From assembly GCA_963974055.1 (NCBI GenBank), contig CAXBCP010000005.1:111536-175535 (forward strand): 64,000 nt of DNA, written 5' to 3'. The DNA comes from CAXBCP01 sp963974055. Its GTDB lineage: Bacteria > Pseudomonadota > Alphaproteobacteria > MPNO01 > UBA830. The position numbers and the translations under genes are program-made. The notes under the pieces are model-generated. The model ran no database searches, was not told the origin of the DNA, and worked only from the letters and a program-made list of their open reading frames with translations. Position 1 is the stretch's first letter. Each line of letters opens with the position of its first letter. Below are positions 32,676 to 41,454 of the stretch, piece after piece.

Positions 32676-33698
32676 TCAGTAAGGCTCTTCGAGACGCTTA
32701 GCCATGTCCTCGATGTTTTCAGGCGGCCATTCGGTGATTTCCATCCCGAGATTGAGCCCCATCGTCGTCAGGACTTCCTTGATTTCGTTCAGCGACTTCC
32801 GGCCGAAATTCGGGGTCCGGAGCATCTCCTGTTCGGTCTTCTGAACCAGATCGCCGATATAGATGATGTTGTCGTTCTTCAGGCAGTTCGCCGAACGCAC
32901 CGACAGTTCCAGTTCGTCGACCTTGCGCAGAAGGTTCCGGTTGAACGCCGGTTCCGCTGCTTCGACGGTTTCCTGAATTGCCCGCGGCTCTTCGAAATTG
33001 ATGAACATCTGAAGCTGGTCCTGAAGAATACGGGCAGCCAGGGCCACCGCGTCTTCCGGCGAAATCGTGCCGTCGGTTTCAACTTCCATGATCAGCTTGT
33101 CATAGTCGGTCCGTTGCCCGACACGCGCATTTTCGACGCGATAGGCCACACGGCGCACCGGGCTGAAAACCGCATCGACCGGCACCAGGCCGATCGGCGA
33201 ATCTTCCGCGCGGTTGTCGGCTGCGGGGACATAGCCCTTGCCGGTATCGACCGTCATTTCCATCGAAATCTTCGCGCCGTCGTCCAGCGTGCAGATGACG
33301 ACGTCCGGATCGATAATTTCGATATCGTGCGTCGCTTCGATCATGCCGGCGGTGATCTCGCCGGGGCCCGTTGCCGTCAGCGTGATCCGCTTCGGTCCTT
33401 CGCCGTGCATCCGCAGGGCGAGCGACTTGATGTTCAGTACGATATCGGTCACGTCCTCGCGGACACCGGGAATCGACGAGAATTCATGCAGAACGCCGTC
33501 GATCTGAACCGCCGTAACCGCCGCACCCTGCAGAGACGACAGCAGAATCCGCCGGAGCGAATTGCCGAGGGTCGTCGCATAGCCGCGTTCCAGCGGTTCC
33601 GCAGTGATCGTCGCAAACCGGGCAGCGGCTTCGCCCGCTTCGATGTCGAGTTTCGAAGGTTTGATTAGTTCCTGCCAATTCCTGTGAATGACCGTCAT
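32676..33698 (-). CDS. rpoA: RNA polymerase subunit alpha
   Basis: A 340-aa alpha subunit. The N-terminal assembly domain begins with VIHRNWQELIKPSKL, followed by GNSLRRILLSS near 45-55. The C-terminal domain has the helix-hairpin-helix LSVRSANCLKNDNI and GRKSLNEIKEVLTTMGL, which binds UP elements and activators. The Met at 33698 with an AAGGA ribosome site was chosen; an 18-residue longer frame lacks family similarity. Confidence 0.97.
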   Translation of the reverse strand: MTVIHRNWQELIKPSKLDIEAGEAAARFATITAEPLERGYATTLGNSLRRILLSSLQGAAVTAVQIDGVLHEFSSIPGVREDVTDIVLNIKSLALRMHGEGPKRITLTATGPGEITAGMIEATHDIEIIDPDVVICTLDDGAKISMEMTVDTGKGYVPAADNRAEDSPIGLVPVDAVFSPVRRVAYRVENARVGQRTDYDKLIMEVETDGTISPEDAVALAARILQDQLQMFINFEEPRAIQETVEAAEPAFNRNLLRKVDELELSVRSANCLKNDNIIYIGDLVQKTEQEMLRTPNFGRKSLNEIKEVLTTMGLNLGMEITEWPPENIEDMAKRLEEPY

Positions 33699-33803
33699 AC
33701 CGTTATCCTTCAGCGGCAATTGCCGCACTGTGTTTAATTCTTCGGCGAACAAACATCCGCCTCACCGCCCCGGCACATCGCCGCGCCCGGCCGGTAAAAT
33801 CCG

Positions 33804-34196
33804 CTAAACGCGCCGGCGCTTCCGCGGACGGCAGCCATTATGCGGGATCGGCGTCACGTCGCGGATTGCCGTGATCGTGAAGCCGACGGCCTGCAGAGCG
33901 CGGAGAGCGGATTCGCGCCCCGACCCGGGGCCCTTGACCTCGACTTCGAGCGTTTTCACGCCGTGATCCTGCGCCTTGCGACCGGCATCTTCAGCCGCCA
34001 TCTGGGCCGCGTAAGGAGTCGATTTGCGCGATCCCTTGAATCCCTGCGCCCCGGCCGACGACCAGGCAATGGAATTGCCCTGGGCATCGGTGATGGTGAT
34101 CATCGTGTTGTTGAATGTCGCGTTTACGTGCGCAACACCCGACGTGATGTTTTTACGAACGCGTTTCCGAACGCGCGCCGTTGTCTGTCTGGCCAT
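33804..34196 (-). CDS. rpsK: Ribosomal protein S11
   Basis: A 130-aa small-subunit platform protein. GVAHVNATFNNTMITITD and the basic C-terminus PHNGCRPRKRRRV are diagnostic. It lies between rpsM and rpoA in the conserved alpha operon. Confidence 0.97.
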   Translation of the reverse strand: MARQTTARVRKRVRKNITSGVAHVNATFNNTMITITDAQGNSIAWSSAGAQGFKGSRKSTPYAAQMAAEDAGRKAQDHGVKTLEVEVKGPGSGRESALRALQAVGFTITAIRDVTPIPHNGCRPRKRRRV

Positions 34197-34216
34197 AATC
34201 TTTCCCTTTTACCCGG

Positions 34217-34582
34217 CTACTTTTTCTTGCCGGTGATCGGGCGCGCCTTGCCCTTGCGCGTCCGCGCGTTGGTATGCGTCCGCTGGCCGCGAACCGGAAG
34301 GCCCCGACGATGACGCAAGCCACGATAGCAACCCAGGTCCATCAGACGCTTGATGTTCATCGCCGTCTCGCGGCGCAGATCGCCCTCGATCGTGAAATCG
34401 CGATCGAGAATGTCGCGAATCCGCGACAATTCATCGTCGCCAAGATCGTTAGCGCGAATTTCGCCAGCGACGTTTGCGGCCTCGCAGATCTTAACTGCAG
34501 AGGTCCGGCCAACGCCGAAAATGTAGGTGAGCGCAATTGCCACCGGTTTGTTAGGCAGGTTTACACCCGATATGCGTGCCAC
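34217..34582 (-). CDS. rpsM: Ribosomal protein S13
   Basis: A 121-aa small-subunit head protein. It starts MARISGVNLPNKPVAIALTYIFGVG, has the RGLRHRRGLPVRGQRTHTNART segment, and ends in a basic tail. The preceding 108-bp gap after adk contains a strong promoter-like sequence, so this may be the start of a separately transcribed alpha operon. No rpmJ (L36) gene is present ahead of it, unlike in E. coli. Confidence 0.97.
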   Translation of the reverse strand: MARISGVNLPNKPVAIALTYIFGVGRTSAVKICEAANVAGEIRANDLGDDELSRIRDILDRDFTIEGDLRRETAMNIKRLMDLGCYRGLRHRRGLPVRGQRTHTNARTRKGKARPITGKKK

Positions 34583-34627
34583 GACGCCTTCTCCTTAGCG
34601 TTCAAGTCTTTGAAATCATATAGAAAG

Positions 34628-34660
34628 TCCCGGCCGCCACCTTAGACCGAAGGGCCGGGA
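34628..34660 (-). other. Hairpin between adk and rpsM
   Basis: TCCCGGCC and GGCCGGGA form a perfect 8-bp stem around 17 bases, followed on the minus strand by CTTTCTAT. Its 5' arm touches the -10 box of the promoter at 34660-34687, so it forms fully only in read-through transcripts from adk. It could act as an attenuator or processing site. Confidence 0.45.
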
Positions 34661-34687
34661 GTATAGGGGCAAAAAGCGTCAAGTCAA
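34660..34687 (-). promoter_or_regulatory. Strong sigma70-like promoter for the alpha operon
   Basis: On the minus strand TTGACT (34687-34682) and TATACT (34665-34660) are separated by 16 bases. The pair lies in the adk-rpsM gap, just after the adk stop, and would start transcription about 70 bases before rpsM. Confidence 0.6.
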
Positions 34688-34690
34688 CCA

Positions 34691-35341
34691 TCAGCCTGCC
34701 CCCAGAACGGCTTCGATCTGACGGGTCACTTCGTCGATTTCAGCCATTCCGTCGACGTCCTTAAGGACGCCCTTTCCACTGTAATACGGTAACAGCGGGG
34801 CGGTCTGCGCATGATACGCTTTCAGCCTGGAAGTCACTGTTTCCGCATTGTCGTCTTTGCGCCGGCTGAACTCGGTGGAGCCGCAATTGTCGCAGACCCC
34901 TTCTACAGCCGGTTTCTGGAAGTCGTCGTGATAGCCGGCGCCGCATTTCGCACAGCTGTAGCGCCCGGTGATCCGCTCGGTGAGCACCTCATCGTCGACT
35001 TTCATTTCGATGACATGGTCGAGCGCCACATTCATGTCCGCAAGCATGTCGTCAAGGGCCTCGGCCTGCGCGGTCGTGCGCGGAAATCCGTCGAGAATGA
35101 ACCCGGCAGCACAATCCGGCTGCTGGATGCGGTCCTTGATCATCGCGATCATCACATCGTCGGAAACCAGTTCGCCGCGCTCCATGATTGCCTTGGCCTT
35201 CTGACCGATCTCGCTGCCGGATGCAACGGCGGCACGCAGCATGTCGCCCGTCGACAGCTGGATCAATCCGCGGCCGTCTTCCAGCCGCTTCGCCTGGGTG
35301 CCCTTTCCGGCGCCCGGCGGACCGAGAAGAATAAGCTTCAT
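34691..35341 (-). CDS. adk: Adenylate kinase with zinc-binding LID
   Basis: A 216-aa kinase that interconverts ATP + AMP and 2 ADP. The P-loop is GPPGAGKGTQ (7-16), the AMP site includes DGFPRT near 84-89, and the LID domain carries C-x2-C (CAKCG) and C-x2-C (CDNCGS), near 129-152. This four-Cys set is the zinc-binding form known from Gram-positive enzymes and some proteobacteria, absent from E. coli Adk. The ATG overlaps the secY stop by 4 bases. Confidence 0.96.
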   Translation of the reverse strand: MKLILLGPPGAGKGTQAKRLEDGRGLIQLSTGDMLRAAVASGSEIGQKAKAIMERGELVSDDVMIAMIKDRIQQPDCAAGFILDGFPRTTAQAEALDDMLADMNVALDHVIEMKVDDEVLTERITGRYSCAKCGAGYHDDFQKPAVEGVCDNCGSTEFSRRKDDNAETVTSRLKAYHAQTAPLLPYYSGKGVLKDVDGMAEIDEVTRQIEAVLGAG

Positions 35342-36681
35342 CCGCGGCGTCCCTTCAAACGGGATTTCTTGACCAGGCCTTCATACTGGTGCGCGATAAG
35401 GTGCGATTGTACCTGCGCGACCGTATCCATCGTAACGGTGACGACGATCAGCAGGCTGGTCCCGCCGAAATAGAACGGCACCCCGTACTGAGATATCAGG
35501 ATTTCCGGCAAAATGCTGATCGCGGTCAGATAGGCGGCGCCGACAACCGTAAGCCGCGTAAGGATGAAATCGAGATACTCGGCCGTGTTTTTACCGGGCC
35601 GGATACCGGGCACGAATCCGCCGTATTTCTTCAGGTTATCCGCCGTCTCCGTCGGATTGAACACGACGGACGTATAGAAAAATGCGAAGAAGATAATCAT
35701 CGCCGCGTAGAGCAGAAGATAAACCGGCTGGCCGCGTCCGAGGTTGGACGTGATCGCCCCGAGCCACTCCGGGCCGGAATTCGCGGAAAAATTGGCGATC
35801 GTGATCGGCAGCAAGAGCAGCGAGCTCGCGAAAATCGGCGGAATGACACCGGCCGTATTCACTTTCAGCGGAATATGCGAATTTTCGCCGCCGAACATCT
35901 TGTTGCCCTGCTGGCGCTTTGGATATTGCACCAGAACCCGCCGCTGGGCCCGCTCGACATAGACGATGAACGTGATCACGCCGACCGCCATGATCAGCAG
36001 GAACATAATGAACAGCGCCGACAACGCGCCGGTTCTGCCGAGTTCAAGCGTCCCGACCAGCGAGGCCGGCATTTCGGCGACGATACCGGCGAAAATAATC
36101 AGCGAAATGCCGTTGCCCACACCGCGGGCCGTGATCTGTTCGCCCAGCCACATCAGGAACATCGTGCCGCCGACAAGGGTAATGACGGTGGTCGCCCGGA
36201 AAAACGCGCCGGGTTCGGAAACTGCGGCACCCTGTGATCCGGTCATGCCTTCAAGGCCGACCGCAATGCCGTAGGCCTGCAACGTAGCCAGGATGACCGT
36301 TCCGTAGCGGGTATACTGATTCAGTTTCTTCCGGCCGACTTCGCCTTCCTTCTTCAACCCTTCGAAGTGGGGGTGAATCGCCTGGAGAAGCTGCATGATA
36401 ATCGATGCCGAGATATACGGCATGATATTCAGCGCGAAAATCGTCATGCGGCCGAATGCGCCGCCGGCGAACATATCGAACATCCCCAGGATACCGCCAG
36501 CCTGCTGCTGAAAGATATCCTGCAGAATCGACGGATCGATGCCGGGCAGCGGAATCCACGTGCCCAGTCGATAGACGATGAGCGCACCCAGTGTAAACCA
36601 GATGCGCTTCTTTAGTTCTGTAGCCTTCGCGAAATTCGAAAAGTTAATCTGCGAGGCAAGTTGTTCGGCGGCTGACGCCAT
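35338..36681 (-). CDS. secY: Protein translocase subunit SecY
   Basis: A 447-aa, ten-helix channel protein of the Sec translocon. Recognisable are PGIDPSIL in the first periplasmic part, GGIL-rich plug region near 65-75, VERAQRRVLVQYPKRQ near 238-253, and the C-terminal cytosolic loop with FVPGIRPGKNTAEYLD near 355-370. It is encoded directly after rplO in the spc operon and partners SecE, encoded at 62268. Confidence 0.97.
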   Translation of the reverse strand: MASAAEQLASQINFSNFAKATELKKRIWFTLGALIVYRLGTWIPLPGIDPSILQDIFQQQAGGILGMFDMFAGGAFGRMTIFALNIMPYISASIIMQLLQAIHPHFEGLKKEGEVGRKKLNQYTRYGTVILATLQAYGIAVGLEGMTGSQGAAVSEPGAFFRATTVITLVGGTMFLMWLGEQITARGVGNGISLIIFAGIVAEMPASLVGTLELGRTGALSALFIMFLLIMAVGVITFIVYVERAQRRVLVQYPKRQQGNKMFGGENSHIPLKVNTAGVIPPIFASSLLLLPITIANFSANSGPEWLGAITSNLGRGQPVYLLLYAAMIIFFAFFYTSVVFNPTETADNLKKYGGFVPGIRPGKNTAEYLDFILTRLTVVGAAYLTAISILPEILISQYGVPFYFGGTSLLIVVTVTMDTVAQVQSHLIAHQYEGLVKKSRLKGRRG

Positions 36682-36684
36682 AGA

Positions 36685-37251
36685 CTATTCCTTATCCGAC
36701 TCCTGGACGTCGCCCCCGTCTTTGCCCGCGGCAGCCGATTTTTTGGCGTTGCCTCTGTTGGCCTTTTTCGAATCTTCGGCCCGAACCTTCGCCTTCGCGG
36801 TAATGGTCACGCTGCCGCCAGCTTTTTCGACAGCTTCAACGGCGCCTTTCGACGCGCCTGTGATCTCTACCGTCAATTTGGCGCTGATTTCGCCCTTTGC
36901 AAGAAGGCGAACGCCGTCTCGCGCAGATTTGATCACGCCGGCTTCAATCAACGCCGCTTCCGTAACGGGCTTTCCGGCATCGAGTTTGCCGGCATCCACC
37001 GCCTGCTGCAGCCGGCCGACATTCACAACCCGGTAATTTTTGCGGAAAACATTGGTGAAACCACCCTTCGGCAGACGCCGGTACAGCGGCATCTGGCCGC
37101 CTTCAAAACCGAGGAGCGACACGCCGCTGCGGGACTTCTGCCCCTTGTGACCGCGTGCCGCGGTTTTGCCCGTACCCGAGCCTATGCCGCGACCGACCCG
37201 TTTGCGGGGCGCACGTGCACCGGAATTATCCGAAATTTCGTTCAATCGCAT
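36685..37251 (-). CDS. rplO: Ribosomal protein L15 with long C-terminal tail
   Basis: A 188-aa protein. The L15 core begins MRLNEISDNSGARAPRKRVGRG and contains GHKGQKSRSG and FEGGQMPLYRRLPKGGF. L15 is usually near 145-160 residues; here a Lys/Ala-rich then acidic tail of about 35 residues follows the AKAKVRAED end of the core. The ATG at 37251 has AGGAG 8 bases upstream; a 13-residue longer frame is not supported. Confidence 0.95.
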   Translation of the reverse strand: MRLNEISDNSGARAPRKRVGRGIGSGTGKTAARGHKGQKSRSGVSLLGFEGGQMPLYRRLPKGGFTNVFRKNYRVVNVGRLQQAVDAGKLDAGKPVTEAALIEAGVIKSARDGVRLLAKGEISAKLTVEITGASKGAVEAVEKAGGSVTITAKAKVRAEDSKKANRGNAKKSAAAGKDGGDVQESDKE

Positions 37252-37300
37252 GTATCTAACTCCTGCAGGCGCACCCTGGGGTGCCGCCACGTTCCCGTGC

Positions 37301-37492
37301 CTAGTCTTCGACCCGGACGAGATGCTTTACCTTGTCGATCATGCCCCGAACCGAAGGCGTATCTTCAAGTTCGCTGGTACGATGCATCTTGTTCAGGCCC
37401 AAACCGATAAGCGTTGCGCGCTGGTCGCGCGGCCGCCCGATCGGACTTCCGGTCTGTGTAACCCGGACTGTATTTTTCTTGCCGTCTGCCAT
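37301..37492 (-). CDS. rpmD: Ribosomal protein L30
   Basis: A 63-aa protein with the L30 core VTQTGSPIGRPRDQRATLIGLGL and the KMHRT...RGMIDKVKHLV end. Short but normal for the family, and in its conserved place between rpsE and rplO. Confidence 0.96.
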   Translation of the reverse strand: MADGKKNTVRVTQTGSPIGRPRDQRATLIGLGLNKMHRTSELEDTPSVRGMIDKVKHLVRVED

Positions 37493-37495
37493 CTA

Positions 37496-38050
37496 TCAGG
37501 CCTCCACCTGCTCCTCGCCGCGGCGGCTGACGATTTCGCCGACCTTCCGGCCGCGCCGGGACGCCACCATACGAGGCGACTGAAGATTGGACAGAGCGTC
37601 AAACGTCGCTTTGATCATGTTATGCGGGTTCTGCGTTCCCACGGATTTCGCCACGACATCCTGCAGCCCGAGTGTTTCGAAAATAGCGCGCATCGGACCG
37701 CCCGCGATAATCCCGGTACCGGGAGGCGCGGCACGAAGAACGACCTTGCCCGCGCCGTAGCGGCCGAGAACGTCATGATGCAACGTCCGGCCTTCGCGAA
37801 GCGGCACCCGGATCATGTTCTTCTTCGCCTTTTCGGTTCCCTTGCGAATGGCTTCCGGCACTTCGCGCGCCTTGCCGGACGCAAATCCGACGCGGCCCTT
37901 CTGGTCGCCAACCACCACAAGGGCGGCAAATGCGAAACGGCGTCCGCCTTTTACAACCTTTGCAACGCGGTTGATGCTGACGAGTTTCTCAACTACGTCG
38001 CTCTGTTCCTGCCGGTCAGGCCTGTTGTCGCGTCTCGGATTCCGTGCCAT
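37496..38050 (-). CDS. rpsE: Ribosomal protein S5
   Basis: A 184-aa small-subunit protein important for decoding fidelity. The VEKLVSINRVAKVVKGGRRF start of the double-stranded-RNA-binding domain and the GIIAGGPMRAIFETLGLQDV loop are diagnostic. It ends in a charged Glu-rich tail. Confidence 0.97.
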   Translation of the reverse strand: MARNPRRDNRPDRQEQSDVVEKLVSINRVAKVVKGGRRFAFAALVVVGDQKGRVGFASGKAREVPEAIRKGTEKAKKNMIRVPLREGRTLHHDVLGRYGAGKVVLRAAPPGTGIIAGGPMRAIFETLGLQDVVAKSVGTQNPHNMIKATFDALSNLQSPRMVASRRGRKVGEIVSRRGEEQVEA

Positions 38051-38061
38051 GCGTCGCTCTC

Positions 38062-38412
38062 CTAGAATTCCAGCCCGCCTTCGCGGGCTGCATCGGCCAG
38101 CGCCTTGACGCGACCGTGATAGAGATAGGGTCCGCGATCGAACACTACCGATTTAATTCCCTTTTCGGCCGCGCGTTTTGCAACGAGCTTGCCGACTTCG
38201 GAAGCGGTATTCTGATTCGAACCGCTCGCCACTTCTTTTTCTATGCTGGATGCCGATGCGACGGTAACGCCCGTCGCGTCATCGATCACCTGAGCATAGA
38301 TATACTTGTTGGACCGGAACACGGACAAACGCGGCCGTCCATTTGCGCTGCGCATCACCTGCTTGCGGACGCGCAGGCGCCGCCGGCGTTCCAATTTTGC
38401 TGTATCGGCCAT
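38062..38412 (-). CDS. rplR: Ribosomal protein L18
   Basis: A 116-aa 5S-rRNA-binding protein. The start RRRRLRVRKQV, the RPRLSVFRSNKYIYAQVIDD strand, and the end VVFDRGPYLYHGRVKALADAAREGGLEF (read in parts) match L18. Confidence 0.97.
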   Translation of the reverse strand: MADTAKLERRRRLRVRKQVMRSANGRPRLSVFRSNKYIYAQVIDDATGVTVASASSIEKEVASGSNQNTASEVGKLVAKRAAEKGIKSVVFDRGPYLYHGRVKALADAAREGGLEF

Positions 38413-38414
38413 GA

Positions 38415-38948
38415 CTATTTCTTCTTACCTTCTTTGCGGATGATGATTTCATCCGCATAACGAACGCCTTTGCCCTTATAGGGTTCAGGCTTGCGATAAC
38501 TGCGGATTTCCGCTGCCACCTGTCCGACGACCTGGTTATTTGCACCGGATATCACGACTTCCGTCTGGGTCGGCGCGTCGATCTTGATGCCTTCCGGAAT
38601 GGGATACCGGATTTCATGGCTGTGCCCGAGCTGAAGAACCAGATCCTTGCCCTGCACCTGGGCGCGATAACCGACACCGGTGATCATCAGCTTTTTCGAG
38701 AACCCTTCGGACACGCCGACGACGATATTATTCAGCAGGCTGCGGGTCGTACCCCACATGGTCCGGGCGCGCTTGCTGTCGTTCAGGGGTTTCACCCACA
38801 CGAGGTTTTCCTCGCGCGAGACTTCAACCTCATCGGCGACAGACATCGACAGTTCGCCCATTTTGCCTTTGGCCTTTATTTCCCCGGCAGCGATAACGAG
38901 ATCGACACCATTGGGAACTTCGACCGGAACCATTCCGACGCGTGACAT
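38415..38948 (-). CDS. rplF: Ribosomal protein L6
   Basis: A 177-aa protein made of two repeats near the GTPase centre. MSRVGMVPVEVPNGV start, TMWGTTRSLLNNIVVGVSEG near 66-85, and the C-terminal RKPEPYKGKGVRYADE are typical. It sits 18 bp after rpsH. Confidence 0.97.
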   Translation of the reverse strand: MSRVGMVPVEVPNGVDLVIAAGEIKAKGKMGELSMSVADEVEVSREENLVWVKPLNDSKRARTMWGTTRSLLNNIVVGVSEGFSKKLMITGVGYRAQVQGKDLVLQLGHSHEIRYPIPEGIKIDAPTQTEVVISGANNQVVGQVAAEIRSYRKPEPYKGKGVRYADEIIIRKEGKKK

Positions 38949-38966
38949 TTTATTGCTCCTGCGACC

Positions 38967-39365
38967 CTAAAAGACTTCGCAAATGACCTCGCCACCGACA
39001 TTGGCAGCGCGGGCTTCGTTATCAGACATCACACCCTGGGGCGTGGACAGAATCGATATTCCCAGCCCGTTATACACGGACGGCAGATCCTTGATCTTCG
39101 AATAGACACGGCGACCGGGTTTGGAAACCCGCTGTATATGGCGAATTACCGGCGAACCGTCATGATATTTCAGTTCGACCCGAAGCTGGTTCAGGCCATC
39201 GCGAAATTCTTCGGTTTCATAACCACGGATATACCCTTCCCGCTTCAAAACGGCGAGCACATTGGCACGCAGCTTGGAGCTGGGAGACGTCACGGCACTC
39301 TTGTTTGCCCGCTGTCCATTACGGATACGGGTCAAGAGATCGCCGACGGGATCAGTCATAGTCAT
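38967..39365 (-). CDS. rpsH: Ribosomal protein S8
   Basis: A 132-aa 16S rRNA-binding protein. DPVGDLLTRIRNGQRA start and the STPQGVMSDNEARAANVGGEVICEVF end are diagnostic. In E. coli S8 represses the spc operon by binding its mRNA at rplE; whether this holds here is not evident. Confidence 0.97.
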   Translation of the reverse strand: MTMTDPVGDLLTRIRNGQRANKSAVTSPSSKLRANVLAVLKREGYIRGYETEEFRDGLNQLRVELKYHDGSPVIRHIQRVSKPGRRVYSKIKDLPSVYNGLGISILSTPQGVMSDNEARAANVGGEVICEVF

Positions 39366-39377
39366 CGGTGTTTCCCC

Positions 39378-39683
39378 TTACCAGCTCGACTTGACCATGC
39401 CGGGGATATGCCCGGCAGAGGCCAGATCGCGCAGCGCGATTCGAGACATCTTAAACTTCTGGTAGACACCGCGCGGCCGACCGGTGACTTCACACCGGCT
39501 CTGAACACGGACCTTCGAAGCATTCCGCGGAATCTTGGCCAGTTTCAATCGCGCATGAAACTGCTCCTCCATCGGAAGATCACGGTTGTTGGCGATTGCC
39601 TTCAGGCGCTCGCGCTTACCGTCATACTTCTTCGCCAGGCGGCGGCGTTTTTCGTTACGTTCAATGGCGCTTTTCTTTGCCAT
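39378..39683 (-). CDS. rpsN: Ribosomal protein S14
   Basis: A 101-aa protein of the zinc-free (C-) S14 type. The MAKKSAIERNEKRRRLAKKY start and CEVTGRPRGVYQKFKMSRIALRDLA region, with no CxxC pairs, define it. Confidence 0.97.
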   Translation of the reverse strand: MAKKSAIERNEKRRRLAKKYDGKRERLKAIANNRDLPMEEQFHARLKLAKIPRNASKVRVQSRCEVTGRPRGVYQKFKMSRIALRDLASAGHIPGMVKSSW

Positions 39684-39701
39684 GCGTTCCTCCCAATCCC
39701 G

Positions 39702-40247
39702 TCAGTTAACAAACGGGAAATTGAAACCCTTGAGCAGCGCACGTGCCTGCTCATCGTCGGGTGCCGTCGTACAAACGACGATATCCATACCCCGGAATTC
39801 ATCGACCTTGTCGTAATCGATCTCCGGGAAAATGATCTGCTCGGTAATACCGGTCGCATAATTGCCGCGGCCGTCGAAACTTTTCGGCGAGAGCCCGCGG
39901 AAATCGCGAACACGCGGCAAAGCGATGTTCACAAAACGATCGATAAATTCATACATCCGGTCTCGGCGCAGCGTCACTTTCACGCCGATCGGCATTCCTT
40001 CGCGAAGCTTGAACGTCGCGACCGATTTTCGGGCCCGGATAACCACCGGCTTCTGGCCGGCAATCACGGTCATGTCCCGGAGGGCATTGTCGACCTTCTT
40101 GGAATCGTTGACGGCATCGCCAACACCCATGTTCAGAACGACCTTGTCCAGCCTCGGAATTTGCATCGGGTTCGAATATCCGAACTGTTCCTGCATGGAA
40201 CTGCGGATGTCCGACGCATACAGTTCTTGTAAACGCGTTACCATCAT
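39702..40247 (-). CDS. rplE: Ribosomal protein L5
   Basis: A 181-aa 5S-rRNA-binding protein. IPRLDKVVLNMGVGDAVNDSKK near 30-51, the GQKPVVIRARKSVATFKLREG segment and the C-terminal FPEIDYDKVDEFRGMDIVV are diagnostic. Met-2 is an equally possible start. Confidence 0.97.
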   Translation of the reverse strand: MMVTRLQELYASDIRSSMQEQFGYSNPMQIPRLDKVVLNMGVGDAVNDSKKVDNALRDMTVIAGQKPVVIRARKSVATFKLREGMPIGVKVTLRRDRMYEFIDRFVNIALPRVRDFRGLSPKSFDGRGNYATGITEQIIFPEIDYDKVDEFRGMDIVVCTTAPDDEQARALLKGFNFPFVN

Positions 40248-40254
40248 CGGCTCC

Positions 40255-40569
40255 TTAATCGATCACTTCGCCGGACCGCTTGGCAAAGCGGACCTTGCGG
40301 CCGTCTTCCAGCGTCCGAAAACCAACCCGGGTCGCTTCGCCGCCATCCGGATCAATCAGCGCGACGTTGGAAACGTGGATCGATGCTTCCATTTCGACGA
40401 TGCCGCCCTGCTGGGTCTGGGACTGCCGCTGGTGACGTTTCACCATATGCACACCCTGAACCAGGACACGATTGTCATCGCCCATCACTTTGAGCACATT
40501 GCCCTTTTTGCCTTTGTCGCGACCGGAGATAACCACTACCTCGTCGCCTTTTTTAATTCGCGCAGCCAT
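40255..40569 (-). CDS. rplX: Ribosomal protein L24
   Basis: A 104-aa assembly-initiator protein. The KOW motif (KGDEVVVISGRDKGKKGNV) is at residues 6-24, followed by VQGVHMVKRHQRQSQTQQGGIVEMEA. Confidence 0.97.
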   Translation of the reverse strand: MAARIKKGDEVVVISGRDKGKKGNVLKVMGDDNRVLVQGVHMVKRHQRQSQTQQGGIVEMEASIHVSNVALIDPDGGEATRVGFRTLEDGRKVRFAKRSGEVID

Positions 40570-40592
40570 TTACTTGCTCCGATTTCCCCGCC

Positions 40593-40961
40593 CTAAAGAA
40601 CTTCAGGTGCGAGAGAAATAATCTTCATGTAAGACCGGGCACGCAGTTCGCGCGTTACCGGCCCAAAAATACGCGTACCGATCGGCTCGCCCGCATTGTT
40701 CAGCAAAACGGCCGCATTGCGGTCGAAACGAATGCTCGTTCCGTCGGCGCGACGGATTTCCTTCGCGGTCCGAACGATTACAGCCCGATGCACATCGCCC
40801 TTCTTAACGCGCCCACGCGGGATAGCCTCTTTGACGGAAACGACGATTACGTCTCCGACGGTCGCCCAGCGCCGCTTCGAGCCGCCCAGTATCCGGATGC
40901 ACTGCACACGCCGCGCACCGGAATTATCGGCGACCTCGAGGTTGGATTCGGGAATGATCAT
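40593..40961 (-). CDS. rplN: Ribosomal protein L14
   Basis: A 122-aa protein. The MIIPESNLEVADNSGARRVQCIRILGG start differs slightly from the usual MIQ, and the IFGPVTRELR near 100-109 plus end KIISLAPEVL are diagnostic. Confidence 0.97.
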   Translation of the reverse strand: MIIPESNLEVADNSGARRVQCIRILGGSKRRWATVGDVIVVSVKEAIPRGRVKKGDVHRAVIVRTAKEIRRADGTSIRFDRNAAVLLNNAGEPIGTRIFGPVTRELRARSYMKIISLAPEVL

Positions 40962-40987
40962 TAAACTTGTCCTTGTACCTCAGCGCT

Positions 40988-41224
40988 TCACGCGTCGTCG
41001 AAGATGACTTCCCAGGTCTTCGACTTGGAAATCGGTTTGCATTCGCGAATCCGGACGATCTCGCCGGACTTGCATTTGTTCTCCGGGTCATGAGCCGCGA
41101 ATTTCTTCGAACGACGGATAATCTTTTTATACAGCGGGTGCTGGACCTGGCGCTCGACGCGGACCGTGACGGTCTTGTCGGCCTTGTCGGAAACAACCGT
41201 TCCCTGCAATATTCTTTTAGGCAT
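40988..41224 (-). CDS. rpsQ: Ribosomal protein S17
   Basis: A 78-aa primary 16S-binding protein. PKRILQGTVVSDKADKTVTVRV start, and the C-terminal GEIVRIRECKPISKSKTW are typical. Confidence 0.96.
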   Translation of the reverse strand: MPKRILQGTVVSDKADKTVTVRVERQVQHPLYKKIIRRSKKFAAHDPENKCKSGEIVRIRECKPISKSKTWEVIFDDA

Positions 41225-41238
41225 GTCTCTACCGTTCC

Positions 41239-41454
41239 TTACGATGCGTCGGCGGCAGCAAGCCGGCGCTCGGTCATTACCGTTTTAATCCGGGCAATAT
41301 CGCGGCGAACTTCGCCGACCCGGCTCGTCGCTTCGAGCTGTCCCGACGCGCGCTGAAAACGAAGATTCAACTGTTCGCGTTTGAGATTCTGAAGTTCATC
41401 CTTCAGTTCATCATCGGATTTCTGACGAAGATCAGCTGCTTCGGCCATAATCAA
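41239..41454 (-). CDS. rpmC: Ribosomal protein L29
   Basis: A 71-aa two-helix protein at the tunnel exit. DLRQKSDDELKDELQNLKREQLNLRFQRASGQ and RVGEVRRDIARIKTVM are the family core. Its start overlaps the rplP stop by 4 bases. Confidence 0.96.
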   Translation of the reverse strand: MIMAEAADLRQKSDDELKDELQNLKREQLNLRFQRASGQLEATSRVGEVRRDIARIKTVMTERRLAAADAS

